Positions 11,587 through 23,329 of a DNA stretch of 64,000 nt are shown piece after piece. This stretch comes from Punica granatum. Lineage: Eukaryota; Streptophyta; Magnoliopsida; Myrtales; Lythraceae. The translations under genes were made by a program, and so were the position numbers. The notes beneath the pieces are model-generated. The model saw only the letters and a list, made by a program, of their open reading frames with translations, was not told the DNA's origin and did not search any database. The stretch covers positions 54,849,051 through 54,913,050 of the forward strand of contig NC_045127.1 of NCBI RefSeq assembly GCF_007655135.1, written 5' to 3'. Positions within the stretch are counted from its first letter, which is position 1; each line of letters opens with the position of its first letter.

Positions 11587-12095
11587 ATGGCATCAAATAG
11601 CTATGGGGATCGGGTTTCCTGTCTCCGAGTGGCGGGAGCTATCGGGTTCCTGCTGATTCTGTTGGTCGCAAAGCTGGACGTGGAGGTGGCAGCACAGAAT
11701 TGTCAGGGGGATCCGCGGGCGCTGGCAGACCAGTGCAGCCCTTTTGTGAAGAAGGGGGCACCAAAGGAGGACCCATCAAGGGGCTGTTGCGATGCCGTTA
11801 AGGATGCGGACATCGGCTGCATATGCCAGAACCTCCCCAAGGAGATCGAGCAGCTGCTGGACATGGAGAAGGTTGTCTTTGTGGCTGGTTTCTGTGGCAA
11901 GCCGCTCGGTCACGGCTCCAAATGTGGAAGTAAGCTTTAATCTATCCAATTATGATTATCCCCCAAAGCAGATCATAGACCAATGATTTTATCTCGGACT
12001 ATCAATGTTTAATCGCTCTCTTGATTCTGTCTAATGCACGATACCGAGAATATAATTATAATAACTTGGGTTGTGCAGGCTACATAGTTCCGTGA
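11587..12095 (+). CDS. Secreted lipid-transfer / 2S-albumin-type protein, copy 2
   Basis: The 119-residue protein is built from exons 11587-11929 and 12079-12095; the intron splits a Ser codon and is followed by a five-residue tail (SYIVP). The first 37 residues form an Arg-containing n-region, a long hydrophobic stretch and an alanine-rich cleavage area (signal peptide). The mature part has the complete eight-cysteine pattern C-C-CC-CxC-C-C of the AAI/LTSS fold, which normally builds a small helical bundle with a lipid-binding cavity. The 'VAGFCGKPL' and C-terminal 'CGSYxVP' signatures are typical of a plant subgroup distinct from classical nsLTP1. It would act outside the cell or at its surface, and the ligand is unknown. 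It is the intact partner of the copy at 9472. From memory, Arabidopsis also has an LTP-type gene (At4g30880) between MUS81 and UBP24. Confidence 0.88.
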
Positions 12096-12514
12096 ATCTG
12101 ATTATAAGCCGATGGAGAAGGGAAAAGGTTGATCTTTACCGGAGAAAGGCGCAGTCCCTATAGAGAAGAATATGAAATAAAACTTTTGTTTCATTATAAG
12201 TTTCATGTATGCATGCAATTAATCATCATATCTCAATTAGTACCTATGCAAGGTAAAATATATATATATAGGCAACGGCATCGTACAAGGTTGTAATTCA
12301 GTTCAAAGTTATAGAACTCCGATAAATAATGAGAGTTGCTTATATATATATATATATAGGTAGATGTGAGCAAATTTATGATTATACAGATCCAATAATT
12401 GACCGATATAAAGTTAAATATATAACTTGACAAACTCCTAAATTTTATTTAGTTATAATGTAAATGATAAAGTCTGCGCTAATGTAATAATTATTGGGCA
12501 GTTCTATCTTAGGG

Positions 12515-12900
12515 CTTAATCGTTCTCTCATGAGTTTGAGCTTGGTTGAGCATGGACATCCAAGATCGAGCTCGAGTTATACAAAGCGGAGGCTCGAGCT
12601 TGACAAGGCTCAATCCGATGAAGCAAAAGAGCTTTGGTTCAATTATGCTCGAGCTCGAGCTCCTGTAGGCTCGGATGCAATCAAACTCGAGCTCAATAGT
12701 TATGGCTTTATTAGGCCTTATTCATAGTGACATGCGATAACATATACACGTGCGTGAGTGTAAAACCACAAAACTAGATTAGAATCCCGAGTTTCTCGAA
12801 ACGATAACTGTTGAGCTCGTGCTCAGCTCTTTCAACCGACAAGCTCAGCTCAAGATCGAGTTGAGTTCGAGCTTTCATCAAGTGGAGTTCACGAATCTTC
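12515..12900. repeat. GAGCTC/CTCGAG-rich interspersed repeat
   Basis: Self-complementary CTCGAG and GAGCTC words occur many times on both arms. The arms roughly mirror each other ('gagttTGAGCTTGGTTGAG' at the left, 'GAGCTTTCATCAAG' at the right). It looks like a degraded non-coding transposon, family not determined. Confidence 0.4.
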
Positions 12901-12939
12901 TCTCACTTACACTCCTATTGTGGGGCCGATAAAAGGATA

Positions 12940-13132
12940 ATGGACAGTAATAACTACTCCAGAACGGCCCATGCGGTCAATGATCGGGCCGAGTTAATAA
13001 TTATTTCAGACCGGCCTAGATACGGCCCAGTTCCCCGCCGTCTTCTTCCTTCCTTCCTCTGTCTCTTGTCCTTCGAGCGATCTCCGTCCGTCCCTTCCAA
13101 CGGCGTTGGAACAGAGAGGAAGGAAGGAGACC
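12940..13132 (+). promoter_or_regulatory. ARV1 promoter and leader with GGCCCA motifs
   Basis: The promoter is TATA-less. It has GGCCCAT (12966), GGGCCGA (12987) and GGCCCAG (13024), typical site-II-like elements of plant housekeeping promoters, followed by a C/T-rich leader up to the ATG at 13133. Confidence 0.5.
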
Positions 13133-14890
13133 ATGGGAAGTGAAGCGACCAAGTACAGATGCGTGCAGTGCGGCCATGGCATCGGAACGCTGTTCGTCCA
13201 GTACTCTCCCGGAAACATCCGATTGATGAAATGCGTAAGCTCCGCCCCGTCGCCTCTGATCCCCGCTCTCTCAATCACCTTACTGTGAACAATGATCAGC
13301 TCAGGGATTTATCGATGAATTTTCTTCACAGGAACGTTGCAAATCAGTGGCTGACGAGTACATCGAATGCGAGCTCATGGTAAGCCCAGCTCGAGCCTCT
13401 CTGGTGCGCTCAAGTCTTGATTTTTGTGGGCTGAGCTTAATATATTTTCTTCTTGCTGAGTATGTGCAATATAGATTCTGCTGATCGATTTAATTCTGCA
13501 CAAGACCAAAGCTTACCGGCATCTCCTCTACAATGTGCTTCTCCAAGAAACTGTCGATTGCGAGGTAACAATTCATCGCCCACTGCTCTGCCTAGTTCAT
13601 ATGAGCTTGTGCTGTCTCGTCTTACTCAAGGTAATAACTGAAGGATGATTTTGGGAATGCCGAGCAGGGGCTGCTGTGGAAATCGGCACTGGGATTTCTT
13701 GCTTTGGATGCTTGTATCCTTTGATGTCGTAGTGAATAAGATTCATCTTTTGTTACTGTCTTACTTCCAGAAATGAACTCTCTGTGCAATAAATTATGGG
13801 CTTCCTTAGCATTCCAAGACAGGTGTTTGATATTAGCGGAAGCAGAAGGAGGAGGCTTACCTTCTTTCACCTGGATCTGTCGCAAGGTTTCATTCTCGTC
13901 TTAGTATACTGTAATCATTCCTCTATGAACCATGCCATGTTCTTTTTCCTAAGCAGGGACTCCACGAATACTTGTCTCTGCAGATATTTGCAGATGTGTT
14001 TGTCGGCAATTTCATCCTTTTTTCCGTATTTATAGTTGGGGTGAGATCTTCTCTCACCATCCAAGCTGAATTATCCAGGTATGCTCACCGTTTAAGTTAT
14101 AGCTTACTACTGTCTTCAGTAACAGTTATGAGTCTTCTGGGTATAATGTTACAAAGCTACTGGTTGTTTCTCCTTTTTTTCTGACATTTTAATGTTGCAG
14201 AGCAATCTGATGTTTTTTGAACTGCAGGTGGAAGGACCTTATGCTCGTGATTCTCATCTCCAGCTATTGGAAGATTTTCCTGTTTGCTATGATGGTATGG
14301 CTTGCTTAAACCTGAGAGATCCGTCAATGAAAAAGTTTTGGAATTTCTCTTTTCTTCTTCTCAGGCCAGCCTCATTTCCTTGGGTTGCATGTTCCGCAGA
14401 TTTGGGAGTTCCCTTCTTCTGTAGTATTCATTGTGGATGCTTTTGTTTTATCATCAAATGCGATCGCATTGAAAGGTCAGAAGTGTAGTAGCTCGTATTC
14501 ACTTGCAAATGATACTGAAAACAATGATGAAATCATCCTTGAATTATGCGGCTATACTGTTGTCAGATGCTCCTTTTGAACTTTATTTCTTTTAACTGAT
14601 GGACCCAATTGTTCTTGTGGTCTGCTGTCTCTTTTTTTCCCTCGATGTCCTTACTCTGTCATCAGTGATCACTGATTCAACCACAAAAAGATGCATAATG
14701 GGCTGTTTTGCTGCTCATGCGGCCAAGTTCTTAGCTACACAGGTAATCAGAGTTAAGACATTCAACTGAGTTCACCAATTCAGATACATGGATACCATTG
14801 CTCCTTTTTGTTTTCCTATCTTTCATGTTACGGTGCTGAATTGATCGTTTGCACCAGCTTTGGAAGTGGTGCTGCTCTCGAGTGGTCTAA
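13133..14890 (+). CDS. ARV1: ARV1-type ER sterol/lipid homeostasis protein
   Basis: ARV1 is an endoplasmic-reticulum membrane protein needed for sterol and sphingolipid homeostasis. Ten exons give 242 residues, close to the roughly 245 of Arabidopsis ARV1: 13133-13234, 13332-13379, 13475-13564, 13668-13713, 13819-13886, 13957-14078, 14228-14294, 14400-14475, 14666-14742 and 14858-14890. The N-terminal ARV homology domain has the zinc-type cysteines CVQCG and CERCK plus 'YSPGNIRLMKC' and 'ADEYIECE'. Transmembrane stretches follow (ILLIDLIL, GNFILFSVFIV, LMLVILISSYWKIFLFAMM, FPSSVVFIVDAFVL). Exon 5 uses an 'aag' acceptor and a 'gtttca' donor and is inferred from the conserved AYR-LIL join. The very short last exon is the least certain part, but it keeps phase and length. 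Confidence 0.88.
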
Positions 14891-16494
14891 ACATTAGCTG
14901 CAAATCATTGAGGTACATCCGTAATCCGTGCTCGTATCTTATTTCTAGTGGCCTGCCTTTCCCGAGTAAATGGAGATTGTAAATATTATCGCCATTAACA
15001 GGATACCTCACACAATCGTTGGAGGCTGGCTTCTTGTTTACTGGAAGGGAGTAAAACCAAGCGCAGCAACAAAGTATTCTCTCCACGAGTCGGGGAGAGA
15101 AAGTAATACCCTTCAAGCACGTCCAATTTGTTAGCATTTGGACATGGAACAGGACCGGGGAAGGCGCTCTTCCGATTCCACTGCTGTGAATCCAGAACTA
15201 CCAACGCCTTGGTCATATTTGGAATCAGCAGTCAGACTTGATTAGCGAGCCAGCGAAGTGAGCGTACATACAATACAATAGCTCAGACATTGATTGTTCT
15301 GACTTATTCCTTTCAAAGGGTATCCATTGCTGGGACACAGATGTTATGTTCGGTTAGCTTCCATGCGGTATCTGACGCTCTTGTAATATATATAATATAC
15401 TACGAGAAAGTCGTGTATATTGCGAGAATAATATTTCGTATGGGTTGTGCTGAAGCATGTCTCACTTACGATCTATATAGTAAGTACAACGTCAAGGACT
15501 GCAACACAAGGATCCAACGCGACCTAATAGATCCGACTAATTAAAGTCTTAAAATGATCTTTTACATGTAATATTAATTTACACCAACTTGCAAAGATCA
15601 GATGTATCTGGAAGCTTTGAACAGAATTTCTGGTAATGTCTTCTTGGCTTATATACCATTCAAAAAACTCAGTCTGAACTATAAAATGTGATAGCCTTTC
15701 GACAATTGGAGTTTAAGCTTGCATCATCTGATATGAGAGAGTCAACCAACCTAATCGTCCTCCGCATTAGTGACACTTGAACTAACCCTCTTTTTATATT
15801 ATGCGAATGATAATGAGGGTGGATAATTAATTTCCCATATCGTAAGTTAATCGTTCCTCGTGATAAGTTGATAACGTTGCTTGTTTTCATTTTTCTCATA
15901 AATATGACAACGAAGTATTCTTTTCCGACCAGTACTATCCGGAACTGCAAATTGCAATTATGCCCGTCGATAAGGTCGTGTTTAGCATGAGGTGTCCTCA
16001 CCCTGTCGGTAATGAGCGTCGAGATGAAACTCAATTGCAGTGCACAAGAATGGGAACATTTCGACGGGCATGTCTCGGTAACATATATATGTGCATACGT
16101 ATAAATATATATGATTTATCCTTTTATTTATCTGCTGAATTTGGGCAAAATGCATGTACACGACACATCTTATAATATATCGATCGAACAATATATTATA
16201 CAATAGATTCCTTATTTCATTAATTAAATTCACAAATCACCGACCCTTAGTCGGCTCCATTAGCGGAATCAACAAGTTTCAATTTCAATCCCCATGAAGC
16301 TACTATCGTTACTAGGTATTATTATTACAATTGCCTTCTTTCTTTTGTCTTTTCTTTTTCTTTTTTCTTTCTTTGGCTTGAATTTCTTACTATTGTTGTT
16401 CTTTGTACTGTCGGGGATTATTTACGAGGTCTATAAATCATCTCTTGGAATCTAAACCTTGAATTGAATTGTACATCACCAATAATATTTATTT

Positions 16495-16758
16495 AAGCGT
16501 ACAAACACTTGGGTCCTCAAACTTGCAATGAATCAAAACGTGGGTCCCAGAAAAATTTTTGCTATCAATTTAGTTCTTGAATTTTCAAAAAGCCCCATTT
16601 TAGGATTTTTCAGGGACCAAACTGTTGAAATGGAAGGGCCTAAAAGGGTCTTCCTGTTAAAATTTTTGAAATTTCAGGGACTAAATTAATGGCAAAATTT
16701 TCTCAATGACCAACATATTGGCTTGCTAAAATTTGATGACCAAAACGTTAGCGCACTC
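16495..16758. mobile_element. MULE-type MITE with 9-bp target duplication
   Basis: The element is 264 bp and consists almost entirely of two inverted arms of about 95 bp. Left-arm phrases 'gggtcctcaaac' and 'caatttagttcttgaattttc' pair with right-arm 'gaaatttcagggactaaatt' and 'aaatttgatgaccaaaa'. TATTTATTT occurs on both sides (16486-16494 and 16759-16767), a 9-bp duplication as made by Mutator-like transposases. No coding content is present. Confidence 0.75.
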
Positions 16759-16844
16759 TATTTATTTTGAGTTTGAAAACTTTTCTGGTAGCCAGTCAAT
16801 TAATCTATTAATCAACCTTTTAAATTAATAATCTACTATCAAAG

Positions 16845-16935
16845 ATGGTATAGTGTAGTGGCGCATACTCTCGCATGTAATCAATAGATTTTAAGTTTGA
16901 TATTAATTGTCGGACTACTATTTTATTGTTTTTAG
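16845..16935 (+). repeat. Possible tRNA-derived SINE head
   Basis: 'ggtatagtgtagtggcgcat' resembles a pol III A box and 'ttttaagtttgat' a weak B box, at roughly tRNA spacing. No tail or target duplication was identified. Confidence 0.3.
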
Positions 16936-18486
16936 GCCCATGACCTCTCTTGTGATTGAAAAATTAATAATGTATAAATCCTCTTCCCCGACATAAGATC
17001 AAAACCATGCATCCCACGCACATAAACCACTTCTTCTTTGGCTTGATAAAAAATTATCAATGTAGCGAGTCTAATAATAAAGAGAAAGGCAACATTAATA
17101 ATTTCATCGTTTACATTTTTGTCGTTTAAATCATTCGTTAAAATGAGAATAACATCAAGATAGCCGGCAAGGGTTCCCATAAAGTTGTCGGAAAACTAGG
17201 ACTAGAATATTATAATATCCTTGTAGAATATTATAATGTTTCATTCATAACGAATGGTGATTATCATTATACCTAGTGTGCCTAACCACGTGAATTCACG
17301 ATCTTAACTTATTAAAAACAAGTAAAAAAAATTGTCGTATAATGACACATTTTCATGTACAATAAAAAATTGTAATTTAATTCTCAATTTTCTAGGTCCT
17401 TTTATAATATTTATCTTTTCTTCATTCCTACAATACTAGATTTGTTGGGGTTGTAAAAAATCGGATTAAGTGCAAGCCACGAGCCTCGAATTTGATCTAG
17501 AGGGAATATTGATTTCCTTCTTTGATATTTAAACGAGAGTGTGTACGAGAAATAATAAAGAATTGAATACATAATTTATAGGTATTTAGAGAGGTATTTA
17601 TAGAAGTGTACACAATATCCATATTAGGATTTGTAACCCATGTTAAATATTCAATTGCACATAACAAGTATATATACTCATCAAATATAAGGTTAAAAAT
17701 AGCATAATATCTCATAAAGATATTGATATAACATTTTAGAGATATATCAAGGATATTGAATTACGTACAAGATATTTATATAGAGAGAGAAAGAGAAATA
17801 TCCTTAATATGATCTAATACCAATTTAGATGTATCAAGGTGGACCCAAAATAGTATGTCGAATCAGACGGTCAGGTCAATTTTTCGATACCTAAGGACAC
17901 TAAAGAGTCTCTCTTATTTCTATAATATGTCAAATATATATATATATATATATAACGAATTATGCGTGTCGATTTACATATATTTGGAAAATATAATATT
18001 GTAAAGTTTTTCTTTTTTTCTTTTGGCTGGATAAAGTCATATGAGCATAATACAATATATATTCACGTCCAATTACTTTTGAGGCCATCCATCAGTCTCC
18101 GACAAAGATTTTATATGGAGAAATATCATGTTTTCTAAACATTATTAGAAGCATATTTCCCATTATTGTACTAATGTATATATGCGTGTGTGGGTTGACG
18201 TGGGGATAGAAAACAAAGATAGAATTTTTTTTTTTGCCCTAAGGAAGTTTGGCCGAAGGTTCACCCAAGTTTTTAGTGGAAGAACGGACAAGTAGTGCTC
18301 CTTAATTAAGCTGGCCTAGGAATTTGATAATTACTTTTAATGGAAATATATATATATATATATATATTGCAGGAGCTATATGGCTTTCTCGATTAAAAGT
18401 CCACAAAATTTCTAGAAATATTAGACTTGGTACTTCAATGATATCTCCACTCGAAGGCTCAAATCAACAGAAGAAAATTCTAGCCT

Positions 18487-18713
18487 TATTTGGATTCACA
18501 ATAATTTTTTTTTTAATTTTAACTCAATATACTACACAATAAAAACACATTTTCCAAATAAAAAATTTTAACTTTAACTTTAACTCAACGCACTACACAA
18601 CAAAAACACACGTTTCCGAGTCAAATTTATAATCTCATCTCATTTGTCTTTTTCCACAATCAAAATCAAAATCAAAATCAAAATCAAAGTTATTTAACTC
18701 TGAAACCAAACGT
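18487..18713. mobile_element. MITE of a second family, copy 1
   Basis: This stretch shares a long internal block with 37195-37373: 'cactacacaacaaaaacaca', 'cgagtcaaatttataat' and 'ctctgaaaccaaacg'. The right end 'GAAACCAAACG' mirrors the left TTTGG. It carries a short 'aatcaa' microsatellite and no coding capacity. The ends are approximate. Confidence 0.55.
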
Positions 18714-19708
18714 ACATTTAAAAGTCTGAATTAGAATCCTGCAAAATATATAATGCCATAGAATTCATGTTTTTTTTCTCTTGATTAACCAACCCGAACC
18801 TACAACTACTAATGCGATAATTCTCAAAAAATTCTACAAAATAAACCGAACTTTACATACAATCGAGTTGTTATTAGTACTAATACATGAGATTATTTTC
18901 GGCAAACTACGGATGATGAATTAAAGACCATAGTACGAGTTTCACAAGATCCGCATGCTGCTATCCATCAAATGAAGTCTAGCTACTCCTAGGAAATCGT
19001 AGCATCGCCTTGAGGCCTATCTAGCTCGAACAGATGGCAGGCAACAACTCGACATATTATTATATATGTTATGAATTGTACAATAAAAAAGTTCAAAAGA
19101 TAAACTATTTAAATTTTAGACTTCTATAATATATAATTTTTCGATCTGAATCATGGTATTCGAAAGTTCGGTAAGCTTAGACTAATTCAGTTCGAACTTG
19201 ATTGACCGTTGATGAGTAAAGCTCTGTCAACGTAAACTTTTTTCATCTATAAGACTCAAATGTGAGACATTGATTAAGGAAAATAAACGCCTGAACCGTT
19301 TCAATAAGTGAGATAAAACGAGCTTGGCGGGAGTGGGTCCTTCCACGAACCTAACTTGCATGAGTAGTAGAAGTCATATAATACATACATGTCAAAGTAG
19401 CCGTTGCAACCTCCCCTCAGTTTCCCTTTTTCCTTTTTTTCTCTTAATAAAATATTTTGTTTCCTTTTTCTATTGGAAACCTTTTCATCAAGAAATCTGT
19501 GTCCCTTCTTCCTCTGCCTCCTTTACAACTCCTCCGCTCCTCTCTCTCTCTGTCTATAATTACTTCCAATCTCAACAGTTCTCACTTCCAATCCCTACAA
19601 CGTCTCTCTTCTCTTTCGTTTTGATTGAACCCACCTCGCAAAATCTCATCTTTCACTTCCCATCTTCACCTTTTCTCTCAGAAGCAAACAGGGTACTCTG
19701 TCGCCACC

Positions 19709-20977
19709 ATGTTTCGTCATACAAGCCCTCCAATATCGGAGCCTAAAGTCTCAACAACACCTTTGCTGTATGCAACAGCAAGCAGCAGCTGCAGCTCCAG
19801 CAGAAGCAGCAGCGAGATTGATGATAGCCCCGGAAGTTCCCATAGGTTTGAGGTCGTCGACGTGAAGTACCAACTCCCCTGCACGCCCGACTCTTCAGGT
19901 CCGCAGTCCCATCGGTCCCTCGCAGTCCTGAGCGGGCACGTCGGCTCTGTCTCTTGCTTGGCTGTCTGCGGTGAGTTCATACTCAGTGCTTCCCAAGGCA
20001 AGGACATCATCGTGTGGCAGCAGCCCGACTTGCGACTCTTCACGAAGTTTGGCCAGGGGGATGGGTCGGTGAAGGCTCTGGTGACTGTTGGCAATAAAGT
20101 GTTCACGGCCCATCAGGATTCCCGGATCAGGGTTTGGAAGGTTTCGAGGAGGTCGGAGAATGTATTCAGGCTGATTGATACGCTCCCGACTACAAAGGAC
20201 TACTTGGGGAAGTTCATGAAGCAGAGCAATTATGTCCAAACAAGGAGGCACCACAAGAAGCTTTGGATTGAGCATTCGGACAGCATCTCTTGCTTGGCAG
20301 TCCACAACGGGCTGGTCTACTCGGGGTCCTGGGACAAGACCCTGAAGGTGTGGAGGATCTCGGACTTGAAGTGTTTGGAGTCGATAAAGGCCCACGACGA
20401 TGCTATCAACGGGCTGATTGCTTGCAAGGGGATAGTCTACTCGGCCTCGGCCGATGGCAAGATCAAAGCTTGGGGAAAGGGCAAGGAAGGGAAGAGCTCG
20501 CATTCATTGAAGGGCATCCTAGAGGGCCACAAGGATGTTTCCGTCAATTCAGTGGTGGTCTCGGACGATGGGAAGTGGGTCTATGGAGGTGGGTCTGATG
20601 GGTTTGTGATGGGCTGGGAAGGAAGCTGTGATTTCAACAGCTGGAAATTGGTTTCCGAGACAAAAGCTCACCAAATGGCTGTTCTGTGTATGTGCCTGGT
20701 GGGTGAATACCTGTGCAGTGGCTCGGCGGATAAGAGCATTGGGATATGGAAGAGGGAAGCATTCGGGAAGATCTCTCGGGTCGGGATCGTAAGAGGCCAT
20801 GAAGGGCCTGTCAAGTGCTTGCAAGCTTCATCTGTCAGTGTCGGAGATGGGTTCATGCTCTACAGTGGGAGCCTTGACAAGAGCCTGAGGGTCTGGTGGG
20901 TCCCCAAACACTCCAACACCAAGAAGCAGGACACAGATTCATTGACAAGTACAGAAGAAAGTTCCATTTTGTGTTAG
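19709..20977 (+). CDS. JINGUBANG-like WD40-repeat protein
   Basis: The intronless gene encodes 422 residues. The ATG at 19709 stands in a strong context (gccaccATG); the frame is also open upstream but without an earlier ATG. After a low-complexity Ser-rich N-terminus (about residues 1-60) come seven WD40-type blades forming one beta-propeller. Recognisable units include 'HVGSVSCLAV..IIVWQQ', 'SVKALVTV..RIRVWKV', 'HSDSISCLAV..TLKVWRI', 'HDDAINGLIA..KIKAWGK', 'HKDVSVNSVV..FVMGWEG', 'HQMAVLCMCL..SIGIWKR' and 'HEGPVKCLQA..SLRVWWV'. JINGUBANG in Arabidopsis restrains pollen germination; other family members are little studied, so the exact role here is inferred only at family level. Confidence 0.9.
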   Translation: MFRHTSPPISEPKVSTTPLLYATASSSCSSSRSSSEIDDSPGSSHRFEVVDVKYQLPCTPDSSGPQSHRSLAVLSGHVGSVSCLAVCGEFILSASQGKDIIVWQQPDLRLFTKFGQGDGSVKALVTVGNKVFTAHQDSRIRVWKVSRRSENVFRLIDTLPTTKDYLGKFMKQSNYVQTRRHHKKLWIEHSDSISCLAVHNGLVYSGSWDKTLKVWRISDLKCLESIKAHDDAINGLIACKGIVYSASADGKIKAWGKGKEGKSSHSLKGILEGHKDVSVNSVVVSDDGKWVYGGGSDGFVMGWEGSCDFNSWKLVSETKAHQMAVLCMCLVGEYLCSGSADKSIGIWKREAFGKISRVGIVRGHEGPVKCLQASSVSVGDGFMLYSGSLDKSLRVWWVPKHSNTKKQDTDSLTSTEESSILC

Positions 20978-23329
20978 GGAATTTTTTCAAGTTTGTGAAC
21001 TTTAAGTTAGTTACGTTGTTGATCGGAGTGGAAGCGCTGCTTCCCCTTTTATCGGCAGCAGTGCTTCAAAGATCAGTTTTTTCTGGGGTCGAGTCCATAG
21101 TGTTAATAGAGTTTCGGTTTCTGGTCTTGATTGTTATGTTTCTTTTTCCTGTTAAAGAAAGATAGATGATGAGGGGAAATAGAGAGGAAATAGGCGTGGA
21201 TTGATTTTGGTTGAATATATTCTGTGAATTGTAAAAACCTGAAGAGTTTGATCAGATCATTAAAATGATAATTTTATTCTTTGTTACTTGCAATGGATGG
21301 ATCGATCATTATTTTCTTAGGGGAATCTTTAATCTTGCTGTTGATTAGAAGAAATTAAACAAGGAAAATAATATAAACTTAAAATCATTAGCTCACCGGA
21401 TGCTAAGACAAAAAATTAATTCGATTAGAAAAAAAATAAAAAGACAAAACATTAGACTTCATCAAAATCATTAATCATTACGAGGCAAACATGTGGGAAC
21501 ATAAAGAAAGGAAACAAAGGCTTGCTTCGTTGTGAGTGGGACCTAATGGAAAATTTCCTTAATCTCGACATTCTGTCAATCGGCGCCCTATTGTTTCTCG
21601 AACGGGTATCAGGTGCTAAGCCTCATGCGGTATTTAACCGTTAAGAGCAGGAATTATGCAGTACGTAGAATAACTGAGTTTTGGTTAAAGATCATAAGGG
21701 ATTGCCTGCAATGTCCATTCTACCTTGAACAGACCTCTGGGGCTTGGCTCGTGCTTTTGGTTTGTTCGTCAAGTTTCAATTACTTGAAAGCAAAGATTGC
21801 TTAGACGAACCACAGCTTCTCTCGGAGCTTATATATCCTTCAGTCCATCGTCGTATTAATCAATAGGAAATAGGTTCGTAAGGCCATCCTTTAACAACAA
21901 AAGCATCGAGATTGCTGAGCTCTAAAGCAGAGAGAGAGAGAGAGAGAGGGATTGACGGGGTTCAACTACCAGTCCAAAAGTTTCTCAACAATTCAACTTT
22001 TTATTCTTTGCTTCGTAGTGAAACCTGAAGAATCTGCTCAGCTCCCATGCAGAGGTCCGTGAGAAGCCAACGAAAGTGAAAATGCCGCACCAAATCTCGA
22101 TATTCTTATGATATGATTGGTTTTCATATCTGTTAATGCACGATAGCCCGGCAGAATAATCCCGGAGGCGCAAAAAATGAAATATTCCTGCCTGAATTTT
22201 CCGTTTTTCATTTGTTAGGAGCGACGTATGACAAAGAGCTTTAAGTTTCTCGGATTCATTAGCAAGAAAAGAATAAAGTGAATGAAGAGGCTCAATAGTT
22301 TATGAAACTTAATTGATTCGTGTGAACGGAAGCAAGAAAACCATGCATACAAAAGCAAAGCCGATACAAATTCTATATTGCATAAATATTGCAACTTTAT
22401 ATTTTTATAATTAAAGATTTCTCTTAATTATTTCTTTTCTGAAGCAAAAAGACCGACCGCCCTCTACACAACAGGACCACCCAACAAAGTACATCTTTGA
22501 TCAAATGTCGTCTTAAAAGACCACCGCAGAAGCAACGCTTCAAAGGAATGCAGCCATTCCTCTTTTCCTTTTCCAAGAGTTTTCTATGCCGAACACTTTT
22601 AGGACCATTCAAAAAGTTGAAGCAAGGGGGATTACGATTAGTCCTTTTGGGGAAAAGCTAGAATTTGTATATTCAGCTCAGCTGTAGTAATCTGACCTGA
22701 CCTCCACTCGGAGTTTGAACTGGAAACCCGGCTTTTTTCTTTATATTCGAACACGACCAGTCTTCTAAAACAAGAATTAGTTGGAGCTTTTCCATAAGCA
22801 AGCATTTGGGAAGAAAGAGGACTAATGAACAACGGAGAATACTCAGATCATGCAACACGCCAAAGAGGAGAAAAAGGGAAGCTTCGGTAGCATTTATTAA
22901 TACGATGATTTCTTGACTAATAATATCCTACGGCTTTAAATACAGGAGTACATTATTTATTTGGTGAACCAAATAAGATATCCTTCGGATCCAAACATCT
23001 CCCAAATCAGGAGGCATAACGATGACCAACCAGTTCATGCCGATGATAGCATCTCATCGATGGAATTTCTTTACATCAATGCTCAAGTTTTAGTGATTTA
23101 GTTGTCACCGAGCTTTTGAAACGTAGAGGTAGAACTATCGAATATTTTTCTTCTAATTGTTTTTTTTTTTCCCTTCGAAATGGATGCTCTTTATGGAACT
23201 TAGCAAAACATCGCCAAAATTACAAAGAGTCAATTGAAGCTTCAGAAAGAGGTCTCAGTAAGAGAACCCCCACATAGGCTTGAAGCCCCGATAAGAAAGC
23301 TACAACTCCTAACAGGGATTTTTACAGAG
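20978..23329. other. Spacer between WD40 gene and LINE remnant
   Basis: The first 250 bases are probably the WD40 3' UTR. The rest has only short frames with no recognisable domain. A (GA)n run stands at 21931-21948. Positions 22430-22850 may be an outlying piece of the LINE, but I could not confirm this. Confidence 0.4.

Larger units (their letters stand above)
12096..13132. other. Spacer between LTP copy 2 and ARV1
   Basis: An (AT)n-rich stretch (12256-12360) is followed by a region rich in GAGCTCGAGCTC-type words (12515-12900). The ARV1 promoter comes last. No gene is seen in the spacer. Confidence 0.5.
14891..19708. other. Gene-poor spacer between ARV1 and the WD40 gene
   Basis: No coding region is supported over 4.8 kb. 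The first 400 bases may include the ARV1 3' UTR. A stretch on the minus strand around 14823-15216 stays open over two overlapping frames but matches nothing I know. The remainder holds a MULE-type MITE (16495-16758), a possible tRNA-derived SINE fragment (16845-16935), a stretch at 17440-17900 that might be an old LTR fragment, several (TA)n runs (17936-17954, 18347-18367) and a MITE at 18487-18713. The last 300 bases are the pyrimidine-rich promoter and leader of the WD40 gene. Confidence 0.45.

Noticed and set aside
12520..12900. Possible regulatory array of GAGCTC words
   Set aside because: The words are unevenly spaced and degraded, and the two arms mirror each other, which fits an old transposon better than a control array.
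14823..15216. Overlapping minus-strand frames behind ARV1
   Set aside because: No family resemblance. The stretch overlaps the end of ARV1 and is more simply its 3' flank.
19895..20503. Minus-strand 202-codon frame
   Set aside because: It is a shadow of the WD40 gene on the opposite strand, caused by G/C-rich third positions.
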